9,866 nucleotides of DNA from VFZL01 sp046734915. GTDB lineage: Bacteria; Acidobacteriota; Vicinamibacteria; Vicinamibacterales; CAVVIG01. Below the pieces are notes generated by a model that did no database searches, had not been told where the DNA came from, and saw only the letters and a list, made by a program, of their open reading frames with translations. Where the stretch lies: the NCBI GenBank assembly GCA_046734915.1, contig JBKPSC010000392.1, forward strand, positions 1 through 9,866. Direction: 5' to 3'. The position numbers and the translations under genes are program-made. The stretch's first letter is position 1. Every line of letters starts with the position of its first letter. This document shows positions 1-5,743 of the stretch, one piece after another.

Positions 1-602
1 GGTTCTCCGCTCGCATCCGCGGCGGCAACGTCTACGGCGGCACCAGCATCGGAAAGCAGGTAGTGTCGTGGTGCCAGGTCGACGACCCGAACAGCCGCCG
101 ATTCTGCGATCTGAGCGATCTGGACATCCCGTACATGACACAGTTCAAGATCGCCGGTTCGTATCCTCTGCCTTACGACATCCAGTTGAGTGGGAGTTGG
201 CAGGGCTATCCAGGTACGGTCGGCGGCACGGTCCGCCAGGACGCGGTGTACGAGACAGCCTTCAGCCGCATCCAGGACACGTCTCTCAACGTGAACTACA
301 ACGTCACGCCCGCGGTCGTCCGTGCGGCGAATCCCAATGTGGCGCTGACTCAGGCGAGTATTACGGTGCCGCTGCTCGTGCCCGGCACCAAGTATCTCGA
401 ACGCTGGGACCAGGTGGACGTCCGGGTCGCCAAGAAGTTCCAGGTGAAGAAGATCAGGATGCAGGGGCAGTTCGACATCTTCAACTTGCTGAACGGCAGC
501 GACGTCCTGAGCCGGATCGAGGCCTTCGGATCGAGCCTGGATCGTCCGGCGACGATCCTTCAGGGTCGGCTGTTTGCCGTCGGCATGCAGCTCAACTTCT
601 AG
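1..602 (+). CDS. TonB-dependent receptor-like outer-membrane protein, C-terminal part
   Basis: The reading frame is open from the left edge (first full codon at base 3) to TAG at 600-602, so only about the last 199 residues are present and the real start lies outside the window. The visible part alternates short beta-like stretches with polar loops. Near the end it has the arrangement typical of the last strands of TonB-dependent receptors: a W-D-Q-V-D-x-R-x-x-K-x-F segment (about 408-440), the motif FDIFNLLN (471-494), and a terminal MQLNF. A C-terminal aromatic residue is the signature recognised by the BAM machinery in outer-membrane barrels. In Acidobacteriota such proteins are usually very long, with an N-terminal carboxypeptidase-like regulatory domain and a plug, but neither can be seen here. 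The substrate cannot be inferred. The two Cys residues at the start of the visible part (WCQ and FCD) may form a loop disulfide, which is inference. Confidence 0.8.
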   Translation, partial: FSARIRGGNVYGGTSIGKQVVSWCQVDDPNSRRFCDLSDLDIPYMTQFKIAGSYPLPYDIQLSGSWQGYPGTVGGTVRQDAVYETAFSRIQDTSLNVNYNVTPAVVRAANPNVALTQASITVPLLVPGTKYLERWDQVDVRVAKKFQVKKIRMQGQFDIFNLLNGSDVLSRIEAFGSSLDRPATILQGRLFAVGMQLNF

Positions 603-614
603 CAGTCGGTTGGT

Positions 615-983
615 CTACGCTGCCTGGGCGCGCGAGAGTTCGCGCGCCCAGCACAGCGCGACCGCGCCAGGTTCGATTGGCCGAAGCAGCGCCGCCTTGA
701 TCGGCTCCGACACGGGCACTTCCCCGAGTACATCCTCCGGCAGCTTGAGCCCACGCAACTTGCAGCGGCGGCCGCGGCTGATCGCCATGGGAGCCCGGCG
801 CGAGGCTTCGAGGAGGTCTCCGTCGATGGCAATGTGCTCCGGAAGCCCGACCACAGTCGGGGGAGGTCCGGTGAGGCCGTCCAGTGCATAACTGTGAGCC
901 GCTGTGCGCGAAAGGCAGGCAGTCTCGCCCCCGCAATCCGGCCGTGCACGGGGAACTTGACACCTGCAAAATTTCCTCAACAT
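615..983 (-). other. Possible small gene or gene relic of unknown function
   Basis: This minus-strand frame ends with TAG at 617-615. The frame itself runs on through the ATPase gene, but that upstream part is a shadow. Between about 896 and 615 it has the codon profile of real genes in this genome: third positions about three quarters G/C by eye, second positions about half. It reads as a plausible protein end (around VVGLPEHIAIDGD and KLPEDVLGEVPVSEP). No family was recognised. Candidate starts are ATG at 983 or GTG at 854, and neither has a Shine-Dalgarno. The 897-983 part is Cys/Arg-rich and looks less coding. It may be a short gene divergent from the ATPase operon, a decayed 3' remnant, or chance. 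No function is claimed. Confidence 0.3.
624..651. terminator. Strong GC-rich hairpin after the receptor gene
   Basis: Left arm CTGGGCGCGCGA (624-635), loop GAGT (636-639), right arm TCGCGCGCCCAG (640-651): twelve perfect pairs beginning 21 bases after the receptor stop codon. There is no T-tract on either side, so it does not match a classic intrinsic terminator. It could still end transcription or protect the receptor mRNA 3' end. It also lies inside the last codons of the minus-strand open frame ending at 615, so it could serve both directions. Confidence 0.5.
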
Positions 984-984
984 T
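957..984 (+). promoter_or_regulatory. Candidate promoter of the ATPase-SPOR/DivIVA/AMIN operon
   Basis: A perfect -35 hexamer TTGACA lies at 957-962. At a 16-base spacing it is followed by AACATT (979-984), a weak -10, in a locally A+T-rich patch (about 967-1010) that stands out from the GC-rich surroundings. This would start transcription around 991 and leave a leader of about 55 bases before the TTG start at 1047. A second -10-like element, TACAAT at 1002-1007, has no good -35 at the right distance. The call rests on the exact -35 and the position. Confidence 0.4.
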
Positions 985-1030
985 CGTTCAGATGCCCACA
1001 TTACAATGGAGGGCCTAAGCTCGAGCATCC

Positions 1031-1049
1031 AGGGAGGTTTTCCCATTTG
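1031..1049 (+). promoter_or_regulatory. Ribosome binding site deciding a TTG start
   Basis: AGGGAGG at 1031-1037 is followed, nine bases on, by TTG at 1047-1049 in frame with the ATPase. This fixes the start and removes about 71 spurious codons of the longer open frame beginning at ATG 834. Confidence 0.75.
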
Positions 1050-2477
1050 AAGGCCGCCGACCCATTCGGCGTGTCCCGTGGGTACGAACAGTACTTCGGG
1101 CTCGTCGAATCGCCGTTCAGCCTCACTCCAAACACGCGCTTTCTTTTCGAGAGCGAGTCGCACTCGGCGGCCCTTGAACAAGTCACGCTCGCCCTCCGAC
1201 GACGCGAGGCGCTGGCGGTCATCACCGGCGAAGTCGGCACGGGCAAGACCATGCTCTGCCGGATTCTGGTTCAGGATCTCGAGCCGCGCACGTTCATCTC
1301 GGTCATCAGCAATCCCCTGCTGACGGCCGAGGATCTGCTGAAGCAGCTGCTCCACGACTTCGGTCTGTTGTCGCGCGACGAAGCGCGCGCCTCGTCGTTC
1401 TCGCAGCACGAGCTCGTCGCGACACTGCAACGGTTCATCGCCTCGCTCGTGCCGTTGCGCGCGCACGCGATCATCCTGATCGACGAGGCGCAGCACTTGC
1501 AGCCGGACGTGCTCGAGCAGGTGCGTCTGCTCTCCAACTTCGAGAGCGACAATCAGAAACTACTGCAGATTGTGCTGGTCGGACAGCTCGATCTGGATAC
1601 TGTTCTCGATCGTCCAGAGCTGCGACAGCTGCGGCAACGCATCTCGCGACGGCATCAGCTTCAGCCGCTCAAGCCGTACGAGGTGGAGCAGTACGTGGAA
1701 CGTCGCCTCTGGGTGGCGCACGGCGGTCTTGGACTGGCCAAGGCCGGGCGCGCGCACGAGTTGGTCAGCGGCGACCGTTTCTGGCGCGTCCGCTTCACGC
1801 CGTCCGCGATGCGGGTCGTCGCGCAGCTGTCGCACGGACTGCCGCGCAGCATCAACGTCATCTGCGATCGGGCGCTCGAGTGCGCGTATGGCACCAATAA
1901 AAAAGTCATCGACGCGCAGTGCGTGCTCACGGCGGCCCGTCAACTCAAGCTCGAGGTTCCGGCCGGCGTCTGGCTCCGGTCGAGCCGATGGCCGGCCGTC
2001 GCAGCGTCCGTCGCGCTAGTGGGCGTGGCGGGACTCTTCGCCCTGCGCGCGGTGCCGGCCGGAGCACCGGATCCGGTCGTGCCAGGGACCGTGGCGCTGC
2101 CCGTTGCCGCCGGTACGCCCGGTCAACCTCCACCACCGGTTCTGGATGCGGGCATAGCGTCGACGCCGCTGCAGGAATCCGCCAGCTATTCCGTCGCGGT
2201 TGCGGCGTTCCGATCGAACAGCCGCGCGGACGAAGTCGCTCGATCGCTCAAAGTGCTCGAACTTCCTGCATACGTCCAGACCAATGCCGAGGGCTGGCAC
2301 TCGGTGTTCGTCGGACCCTTCGCCTCTCGGGACGAAGCGCGCGGGGCGCAGGTAAAGGTCGAGGGCGTACACCTGACTGACTCGCACATCGTGACGACCG
2401 CCCCTTCCAGTGAAGGGTCCCCCGCGCACGGCGGCGTGCGTGCGGTGGCCACGACCGGCCAAAAAGGACAGCCATGA
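1047..2477 (+). CDS. ExeA-like AAA+ ATPase fused to a SPOR domain
   Basis: About 476 residues. The N-terminus reads YEQYFGLVESPFSLTPNTRF (13-32), the hallmark opening of ExeA/GspA-type ATPases. Walker A is GEVGTGKT (61-68), Walker B is IILIDEAQ (142-149), and the downstream QIVLVGQ...RPELRQLRQRI block is also typical of the family. A hydrophobic stretch (about 315-333) is the single predicted membrane helix, so the ATPase faces the cytoplasm and the rest the periplasm. After a Pro/Ala/Gly-rich linker, residues about 381-455 (YSVAVAAF...WHSVFVGPFASRDEA) form a SPOR domain, a fold that binds glycan strands lacking stem peptides. ExeA of Aeromonas uses a different peptidoglycan-binding domain to help place the type II secretin; no secretion genes are visible here. 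The TTG start at 1047 is chosen because AGGGAGG (1031-1037) sits nine bases upstream and the protein then begins just before the conserved opening. The ATG at 834 and GTG at 1071 lack ribosome sites. The stop overlaps the next ATG (ATGA). Confidence 0.88.
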   Translation: MKAADPFGVSRGYEQYFGLVESPFSLTPNTRFLFESESHSAALEQVTLALRRREALAVITGEVGTGKTMLCRILVQDLEPRTFISVISNPLLTAEDLLKQLLHDFGLLSRDEARASSFSQHELVATLQRFIASLVPLRAHAIILIDEAQHLQPDVLEQVRLLSNFESDNQKLLQIVLVGQLDLDTVLDRPELRQLRQRISRRHQLQPLKPYEVEQYVERRLWVAHGGLGLAKAGRAHELVSGDRFWRVRFTPSAMRVVAQLSHGLPRSINVICDRALECAYGTNKKVIDAQCVLTAARQLKLEVPAGVWLRSSRWPAVAASVALVGVAGLFALRAVPAGAPDPVVPGTVALPVAAGTPGQPPPPVLDAGIASTPLQESASYSVAVAAFRSNSRADEVARSLKVLELPAYVQTNAEGWHSVFVGPFASRDEARGAQVKVEGVHLTDSHIVTTAPSSEGSPAHGGVRAVATTGQKGQP

Positions 2478-3151
2478 CCACAATCAACACCACTGCCGCC
2501 GATGTCACCTTCCGCGTCCGTCCGCTCGGTTTCGATCGAGGCGAGGTGCAGGCGTTCATCGGCAACCTCCTCAATGACTACGCGCAGGTCACGCGCGAGC
2601 TCGATCGGCTGCGGAACGAGATGACGTCGATGCGCGATTTCTCGGGCGACCGCAAGCCGCTCCCGGAAATTGCCCAGGTCGTCGCGCCCGTAGCGCCGGT
2701 CAGCGCGGCGTCATCGAGTGCACGGGAGGTCGAGCGCATATTGGCCGGGGCCGAGCGTATCGCCGATGAAATTCGAGCGCGGGCGCAGGAAGAAACCGAC
2801 ACCCTGTTGCGCGAGGCGCAGGAGCGGGCGACGACCCTCGTCCAGGACGCCGACACGAAGAGCACGGATGCGCTCAAAGAGGCGCAGACGAGAAGTGCCG
2901 ATATTCTGAAGGACGCCCAGGTGCGGAGCGCCGAGATTCTGAAGGACGCGCAGACGCGCGCCTCTGAGATCGTGGAAGGCGCCGTGCAACACTCCGAGCA
3001 GCTCGATCGGCAGTCGGCCACGATCCGGGCGCACTGCACGCAAATGCGCACGGCCATCAAGTCGGCCTCTGACGCGGCGGCATTGGCGCTGAAGCAAATC
3101 GCCGCGCTGGATGACGATCACGAGCCGGCCATGCACGCCAAGCGCGCCTGA
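2474..3151 (+). CDS. DivIVA-domain protein with 11-residue coiled-coil repeats
   Basis: 225 residues; the start overlaps the upstream stop by ATGA and has AAGGA at 2464-2468, so translation is probably coupled. Residues about 11-50 (VTFRVRPLGFDRGEVQAFI then NDYAQVTRELDRL) match the DivIVA N-terminal domain, which in Gram-positives binds negatively curved membrane at septa and poles. After a short Pro/Ala/Ser linker (about 62-84), residues 85-215 are a long Ala/Glu/Arg/Gln-rich helix. Residues 110-175 are six successive 11-residue units, for example DILKDAQVRSA and EILKDAQTRAS, with hydrophobic residues at unit positions 2-3 and Ala at position 6. Such hendecads form slowly right-handed coiled coils. 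There is no signal peptide or membrane segment, so it is cytoplasmic, on the same side as the ATPase domain of the upstream product. It may be a scaffold or adaptor for that ATPase, which is inference. DivIVA-like proteins are uncommon in Gram-negatives but do occur in some phyla. Confidence 0.75.
   Translation: MTTINTTAADVTFRVRPLGFDRGEVQAFIGNLLNDYAQVTRELDRLRNEMTSMRDFSGDRKPLPEIAQVVAPVAPVSAASSSAREVERILAGAERIADEIRARAQEETDTLLREAQERATTLVQDADTKSTDALKEAQTRSADILKDAQVRSAEILKDAQTRASEIVEGAVQHSEQLDRQSATIRAHCTQMRTAIKSASDAAALALKQIAALDDDHEPAMHAKRA
2801..2998 (+). repeat. In-gene 33-bp repeat encoding six hendecads
   Basis: Within the DivIVA-like gene, six consecutive 33-bp units encode the 11-residue repeats TLLREAQERAT, TLVQDADTKST, DALKEAQTRSA, DILKDAQVRSA, EILKDAQTRAS and EIVEGAVQHSE. 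The two central units (2900-2932 and 2933-2965) are still close at the DNA level, sharing the 14-mer ATTCTGAAGGACGC at the same phase. This suggests recent duplication by slippage or unequal exchange. Confidence 0.8.
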
Positions 3152-3184
3152 TCACACGGCCGACACGGCGTCTTGCGGAGGTTC

Positions 3185-4627
3185 ATGGTGCCCGGCACGT
3201 ACACGACAAGCTCGATTCGCAGTAGCCGATGGCGCGTGGTCCTCGCGGTCCTGTGGCTTGCGAGCGTCTTCGACGCTCGAGCCGAGGGCGCCAATGCCCG
3301 AGTCCTGCTGCTTCCGGCAGGTGCCCGCACGTCCATCGTCGTGGAGCTCGACGATGAGATGCCCGAGGCGACCGCGATTGAGGCGACGGACAGTCAGTCG
3401 GTCGAGGTCGAGATTGGTCCGGTTCGCGGCAAGGTCGTGAATCAGGTGCTCGAGGCCGCGCAGGATTCACCGCTCGTGCGCCAGGTCCGCGTCAGCGGCG
3501 TCACGCAAGGGGCCGACGGGACGGTCATCAGCATCCGCGTGACGGCCAAGTCGCCGGTTTCAGGAACGGTCAGACGCGCGCAGCGCCGCATCTATATCGA
3601 TCTCGTACCGCTGACGGCCAGTGCCCGCGCATCGCGCCAACCGGATCCGGTCTCGGCCACCGAAGCGCCCAAGCCGACGCAGACCACCGGAACCTCGCCG
3701 CCAAAGCTTCCTCCGCCTGCCACGAAGGTTGCCCGGGTGACGCCGCCGGCAGCGCCGCCCGCGCGCAACGCCGCCACATCCGCGCCGGCACGACCGGCGC
3801 AGAGTCCGGCGGCACCAGCGCCCGAACGGAATCCGATCGCTCAGGCGGCGCCGACGGTGCCGCCACCGCAACCCGTCGCGCCTCCGCCACCGATGAACGC
3901 TCCGGCGCCTCCACCGGTGACGACCGATGCGGTGTTGCCCCGACCCCAGAACGCGGTCGGCACCTACACCGCGGGACCGGCGCCGATGACGTCGACGCCC
4001 GGAGTGCGATCAGTCCCGGCTGGGCCAGGGGCGCTCGGCGAGATTCAGCGTCAGGCCGAGCAGCTCATCAGAATTCCAGATGTGAAAGGCCTCGAGCGCC
4101 TGAAAGGCGACTTGCAGGCGCAGCGCGCGACCGCTGCTGCGAATGGGGGCTCGACGATCGAGTACGACGCCCTCCTCGGGCAGTTCGATCAGTATCTCGT
4201 CACGGCGCAGCGGAATCAGCTCGCGGCGGATGCGTCACTCTTCCGGAAGAGCGATGGCGACGGCGTGGTTGATTCCGTGCCGTCGTTCCAGCAGGCACTG
4301 CACCCATTGAAGCCAGAGCTGGTATCGGTCTCTGGCGCTCTGCGGGGATGGAGCGGTGGCGCGTTGCCGCCGGCCAACCTCCAGGGCGTCGTCGCTTCGC
4401 TCCTGCCTCGGCTCCGCTCGCTGAAGCCGCCGGCGAGCATCGCGACCGCGCATTCGTGGATGTGCGAGTCGCTCGACGCGCTGGCGCTGATGTGGGCCAA
4501 GGCCGCCGTGGAGCCGCCACCCGAAGGCAGCGAAACTCCGGTCATCGACCGGGCGCGTCAGGCGGTCGACGATTTCCTGCGCCTCGAGGCGACGCTCTCG
4601 GCACCGCCCACAAACGCCGCTCGCTGA
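3185..4627 (+). CDS. Exported AMIN-like domain protein with Pro/Ala linker and novel C-terminal domain
   Basis: About 480 residues from ATG 3185. A Sec-type signal peptide is visible: basic SSRWR, hydrophobic VVLAVLWLASVF, and a cut after ARA (about residue 33). Residues about 38-142 (RVLLLPAGARTSIVVELDD... to IYIDLVPL) have the alternating beta pattern and the final hydrophobic strand of AMIN domains, which direct amidases (AmiC) and PilQ to peptidoglycan or septa. Residues about 150-283 are a Pro/Ala/Thr-rich, probably extended linker. The last ~195 residues are mostly helical and match no family I recognise. The start is uncertain: GGAGG at 3177-3181 is only three bases from ATG 3185, so GTG 3188 (six bases) may be used; TTG 3173 overlaps the ribosome site and is unlikely. 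The gene follows the DivIVA-like gene by about 33 bases with no terminator, completing a three-gene operon. A periplasmic structural or targeting role is inferred. Confidence 0.7.
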   Translation: MVPGTYTTSSIRSSRWRVVLAVLWLASVFDARAEGANARVLLLPAGARTSIVVELDDEMPEATAIEATDSQSVEVEIGPVRGKVVNQVLEAAQDSPLVRQVRVSGVTQGADGTVISIRVTAKSPVSGTVRRAQRRIYIDLVPLTASARASRQPDPVSATEAPKPTQTTGTSPPKLPPPATKVARVTPPAAPPARNAATSAPARPAQSPAAPAPERNPIAQAAPTVPPPQPVAPPPPMNAPAPPPVTTDAVLPRPQNAVGTYTAGPAPMTSTPGVRSVPAGPGALGEIQRQAEQLIRIPDVKGLERLKGDLQAQRATAAANGGSTIEYDALLGQFDQYLVTAQRNQLAADASLFRKSDGDGVVDSVPSFQQALHPLKPELVSVSGALRGWSGGALPPANLQGVVASLLPRLRSLKPPASIATAHSWMCESLDALALMWAKAAVEPPPEGSETPVIDRARQAVDDFLRLEATLSAPPTNAAR

Positions 4628-4639
4628 CGCTTCGCGTCA
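4625..4639. terminator. Short hairpin between convergent genes
   Basis: TGACGC (4625-4630), loop TTC, GCGTCA (4634-4639). It begins in the TGA stop of the AMIN-like gene and lies about 40 bases beyond the stop of the convergent HxlR gene, so it could act for both transcripts. The stem is short and no T-run follows, so it is a weak call. A further small inverted repeat (GCCGT/ACGGC, 4674-4687) overlaps the HxlR stop. Confidence 0.3.
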
Positions 4640-4678
4640 ACACCGCAGCGCTTCACACCAGAATCGCCGGAGGGCCGT

Positions 4679-5056
4679 TCAGACGGCACGGGCGCGCGTC
4701 CGGCCACGCGCGGCGGCCGCCGGCGCGGCGCGCTCGGCGGTCTCGTCGTCGAGCCACTTCTCGCTCCACGCCGACACGGTCTTGAAGGCCTCGGCCAGCC
4801 CGCGTCCTTTTTTCGTCAGCGCGTATTCGACCCGAACCGGAATTTCCGGCACCACGGTGCGGACGACGATGCCCTCGCGCTCGAGCGCCTGAAGGCGTTC
4901 GGTGAGCATCCGGTCGGTGATGCCGGGAATGGCCGCGCGCAGCTCACCGAACCGGGCCCGCTCCTGCAGCAGCACGAACACGATGGCGCCGTTCCAGCGC
5001 CGTCCGATCAGCTCGATCGCGCGGTGGAAACGCGGGCAAAGGTGACGGTGAATCAC
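4679..5056 (-). CDS. HxlR-family (DUF24) winged-helix transcriptional regulator
   Basis: 125 residues, the usual family length. The start reads MIHRHLCPRFHRAIELIGRR: the CP near the N-terminus followed by A-I-E-L-I-G-R-R-W is the HxlR signature. Cys7 corresponds to the redox- and electrophile-sensing Cys of YodB/CatR/HypR-type members. The wing region (EYALTKKGRGL, 78-88) is also typical. The last ~20 residues are an Ala/Arg-rich tail beyond the domain. GTG at 5056-5054 is the only ATG/GTG/TTG between the upstream in-frame stop (near 5102) and the conserved motif. There is no Shine-Dalgarno before it, and a TATACT -10 lies at 5068-5063, so the mRNA may be leaderless. It is divergent from the YceI-dioxygenase-monooxygenase operon and probably regulates it and itself through inverted repeats in the shared promoter region; that role is inference from arrangement. 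Confidence 0.88.
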   Translation of the reverse strand: MIHRHLCPRFHRAIELIGRRWNGAIVFVLLQERARFGELRAAIPGITDRMLTERLQALEREGIVVRTVVPEIPVRVEYALTKKGRGLAEAFKTVSAWSEKWLDDETAERAAPAAAARGRTRARAV

Positions 5057-5062
5057 GCAAAA

Positions 5063-5068
5063 AGTATA
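5063..5068 (-). promoter_or_regulatory. -10 element of the HxlR gene, suggesting a leaderless mRNA
   Basis: On the minus strand, TATACT occupies 5068-5063, six bases before the GTG at 5056. Transcription would begin at or next to the GTG. No purine-rich ribosome site exists in between; the spacer is T-rich. No convincing -35 is seen at 16-18 bases, as expected if an activator or extended contacts are needed. Confidence 0.4.
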
Positions 5069-5084
5069 ACGCAGCCTTACATCC

Positions 5085-5113
5085 TTGACGATATCTACTT
5101 CCTATTATATAGT
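5085..5113 (+). promoter_or_regulatory. Near-consensus promoter of the YceI operon
   Basis: TTGACG (5085-5090), a 17-base spacer, then TATAGT (5108-5113): one mismatch from consensus in each hexamer at ideal spacing, in the most A+T-rich stretch of the window. Transcription would start near 5120. That gives a leader of about 57 bases which includes a possible 6-bp stem (TGGGCC 5136-5141 with GGCCCA 5157-5162) just before the ribosome site AAGGAG (5165-5170). Confidence 0.65.
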
Positions 5114-5131
5114 TAATGTCTATTTAGATAG
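5102..5131. promoter_or_regulatory. Paired inverted repeats, candidate HxlR operators
   Basis: Two imperfect palindromes share the arms CTAT and ATAG: CTATTATATAG (5102-5112, three-base centre) and CTATTTAGATAG (5120-5131, four-base centre), with starts 18 bases apart. The first covers the -10 of the YceI promoter and the second its expected start point, so a bound dimer pair would block transcription. HxlR-family proteins bind short A+T-rich inverted repeats in such positions. Assignment to this regulator is inference. Confidence 0.45.
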
Positions 5132-5176
5132 TAGCTGGGCCGACAGGCGCCGGCCGGGCCCAAAAAGGAGAAGTTC

Positions 5177-5725
5177 ATGTCGGTCACTACCACCACCACG
5201 GCCGTTCGCACTTTGGTCGTCGACAAGGCTCATTCGGAAGCGCTCTTCACCGTGCGGCACCTCATCACCAAGGTCCACGGCCGGTTCCGCGACTTCGAGG
5301 GCATCATTCATTACGACGAGGAGCGTCCGGAGCGATCCTCCGTTCGCGTCGTCATTCAGGCGGCGAGCGTCGACACCAACGAGCCCGATCGCGACAAGCA
5401 CCTGCGCTCGGCAGACTTCTTCGACGTCGAGAAGAACCCGACGATGGTCTTCCAAGGCAGCCGCGTCGTGAAGACGGCCAGGGGCTTCGACGTCGCTGGA
5501 ACGTTGACCATCCACGGAATCAGCAAGGCCATCACGCTGCCGATCGTGTTCGATGGCTTCGCGAAGGATCCATGGGGCAATCTGCGCGCCGGCTTCGAGG
5601 CGGAATTCACCATCAATCGGAAGGAGTTCGGGTTGAACTGGAACGCGGCGCTCGAGACCGGCGGCTTCCTGGTCGGAGACGAGGTCCGGATCACCCTGTC
5701 GATTCAAGCCATCGCTCAGAACTGA
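5177..5725 (+). CDS. YceI-family lipocalin-like protein
   Basis: 182 residues. YceI-family proteins form an extended antiparallel beta-barrel; structurally studied members hold a polyisoprenoid such as a quinone or its precursor. The family pattern is clear: LVVDKAHSEALFTVRHLITK near the start (H-S...F.V.H), GRFRDFEG, a D-x-R-D-x-H-L-R-S-x-D-F-F-D segment (DRDKHLRSADFFDVEKNPTM), then LTIHGISKAITLP and GLNWNAALETGGFLVGDEV at the C-terminus. There is no signal peptide, so this member is probably cytoplasmic, unlike E. coli YceI. The ATG at 5177 has AAGGAG six bases upstream. It is first in an operon with a ring-cleaving dioxygenase (17-18 base gap) and a flavin monooxygenase, under a promoter shared with an HxlR regulator. 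A role in handling a quinone-like or hydrophobic aromatic ligand fits the context but is not shown by sequence. Confidence 0.9.
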   Translation: MSVTTTTTAVRTLVVDKAHSEALFTVRHLITKVHGRFRDFEGIIHYDEERPERSSVRVVIQAASVDTNEPDRDKHLRSADFFDVEKNPTMVFQGSRVVKTARGFDVAGTLTIHGISKAITLPIVFDGFAKDPWGNLRAGFEAEFTINRKEFGLNWNAALETGGFLVGDEVRITLSIQAIAQN

Positions 5726-5743
5726 ACCTCTTGGAGGTACCAT

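Noticed and set aside
1002..1007. TACAAT as the main -10 of the envelope operon
   Set aside because: The hexamer is good but the perfect TTGACA is 39 bases away and no other -35 sits at 16-18 bases, so it was noted only as an alternative.
834..1046. N-terminal extension of the ATPase from ATG 834
   Set aside because: It has no ribosome site, its composition is unlike protein (Cys/Arg/Pro-rich with no ExeA similarity), and the promoter-like A+T-rich patch lies inside it. TTG 1047 with AGGGAGG fits far better.
615..1496. Full 293-codon minus-strand frame through the ATPase N-terminal half
   Set aside because: The part beyond about 983 mirrors the well-supported ATPase gene and is a shadow; only the 3' third outside it was kept, at low confidence.
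2801..2998. CRISPR or intergenic tandem array
   Set aside because: The 33-bp period is in frame, has no spacers and encodes a regular coiled coil, so it is a protein repeat.
1047..4627. Type II secretion or type IV pilus operon
   Set aside because: ExeA and AMIN domains occur in such systems, but no secretin, GspB, PilM/N/O/P or pseudopilin gene is visible, and the DivIVA gene does not fit. It cannot be excluded beyond the window.
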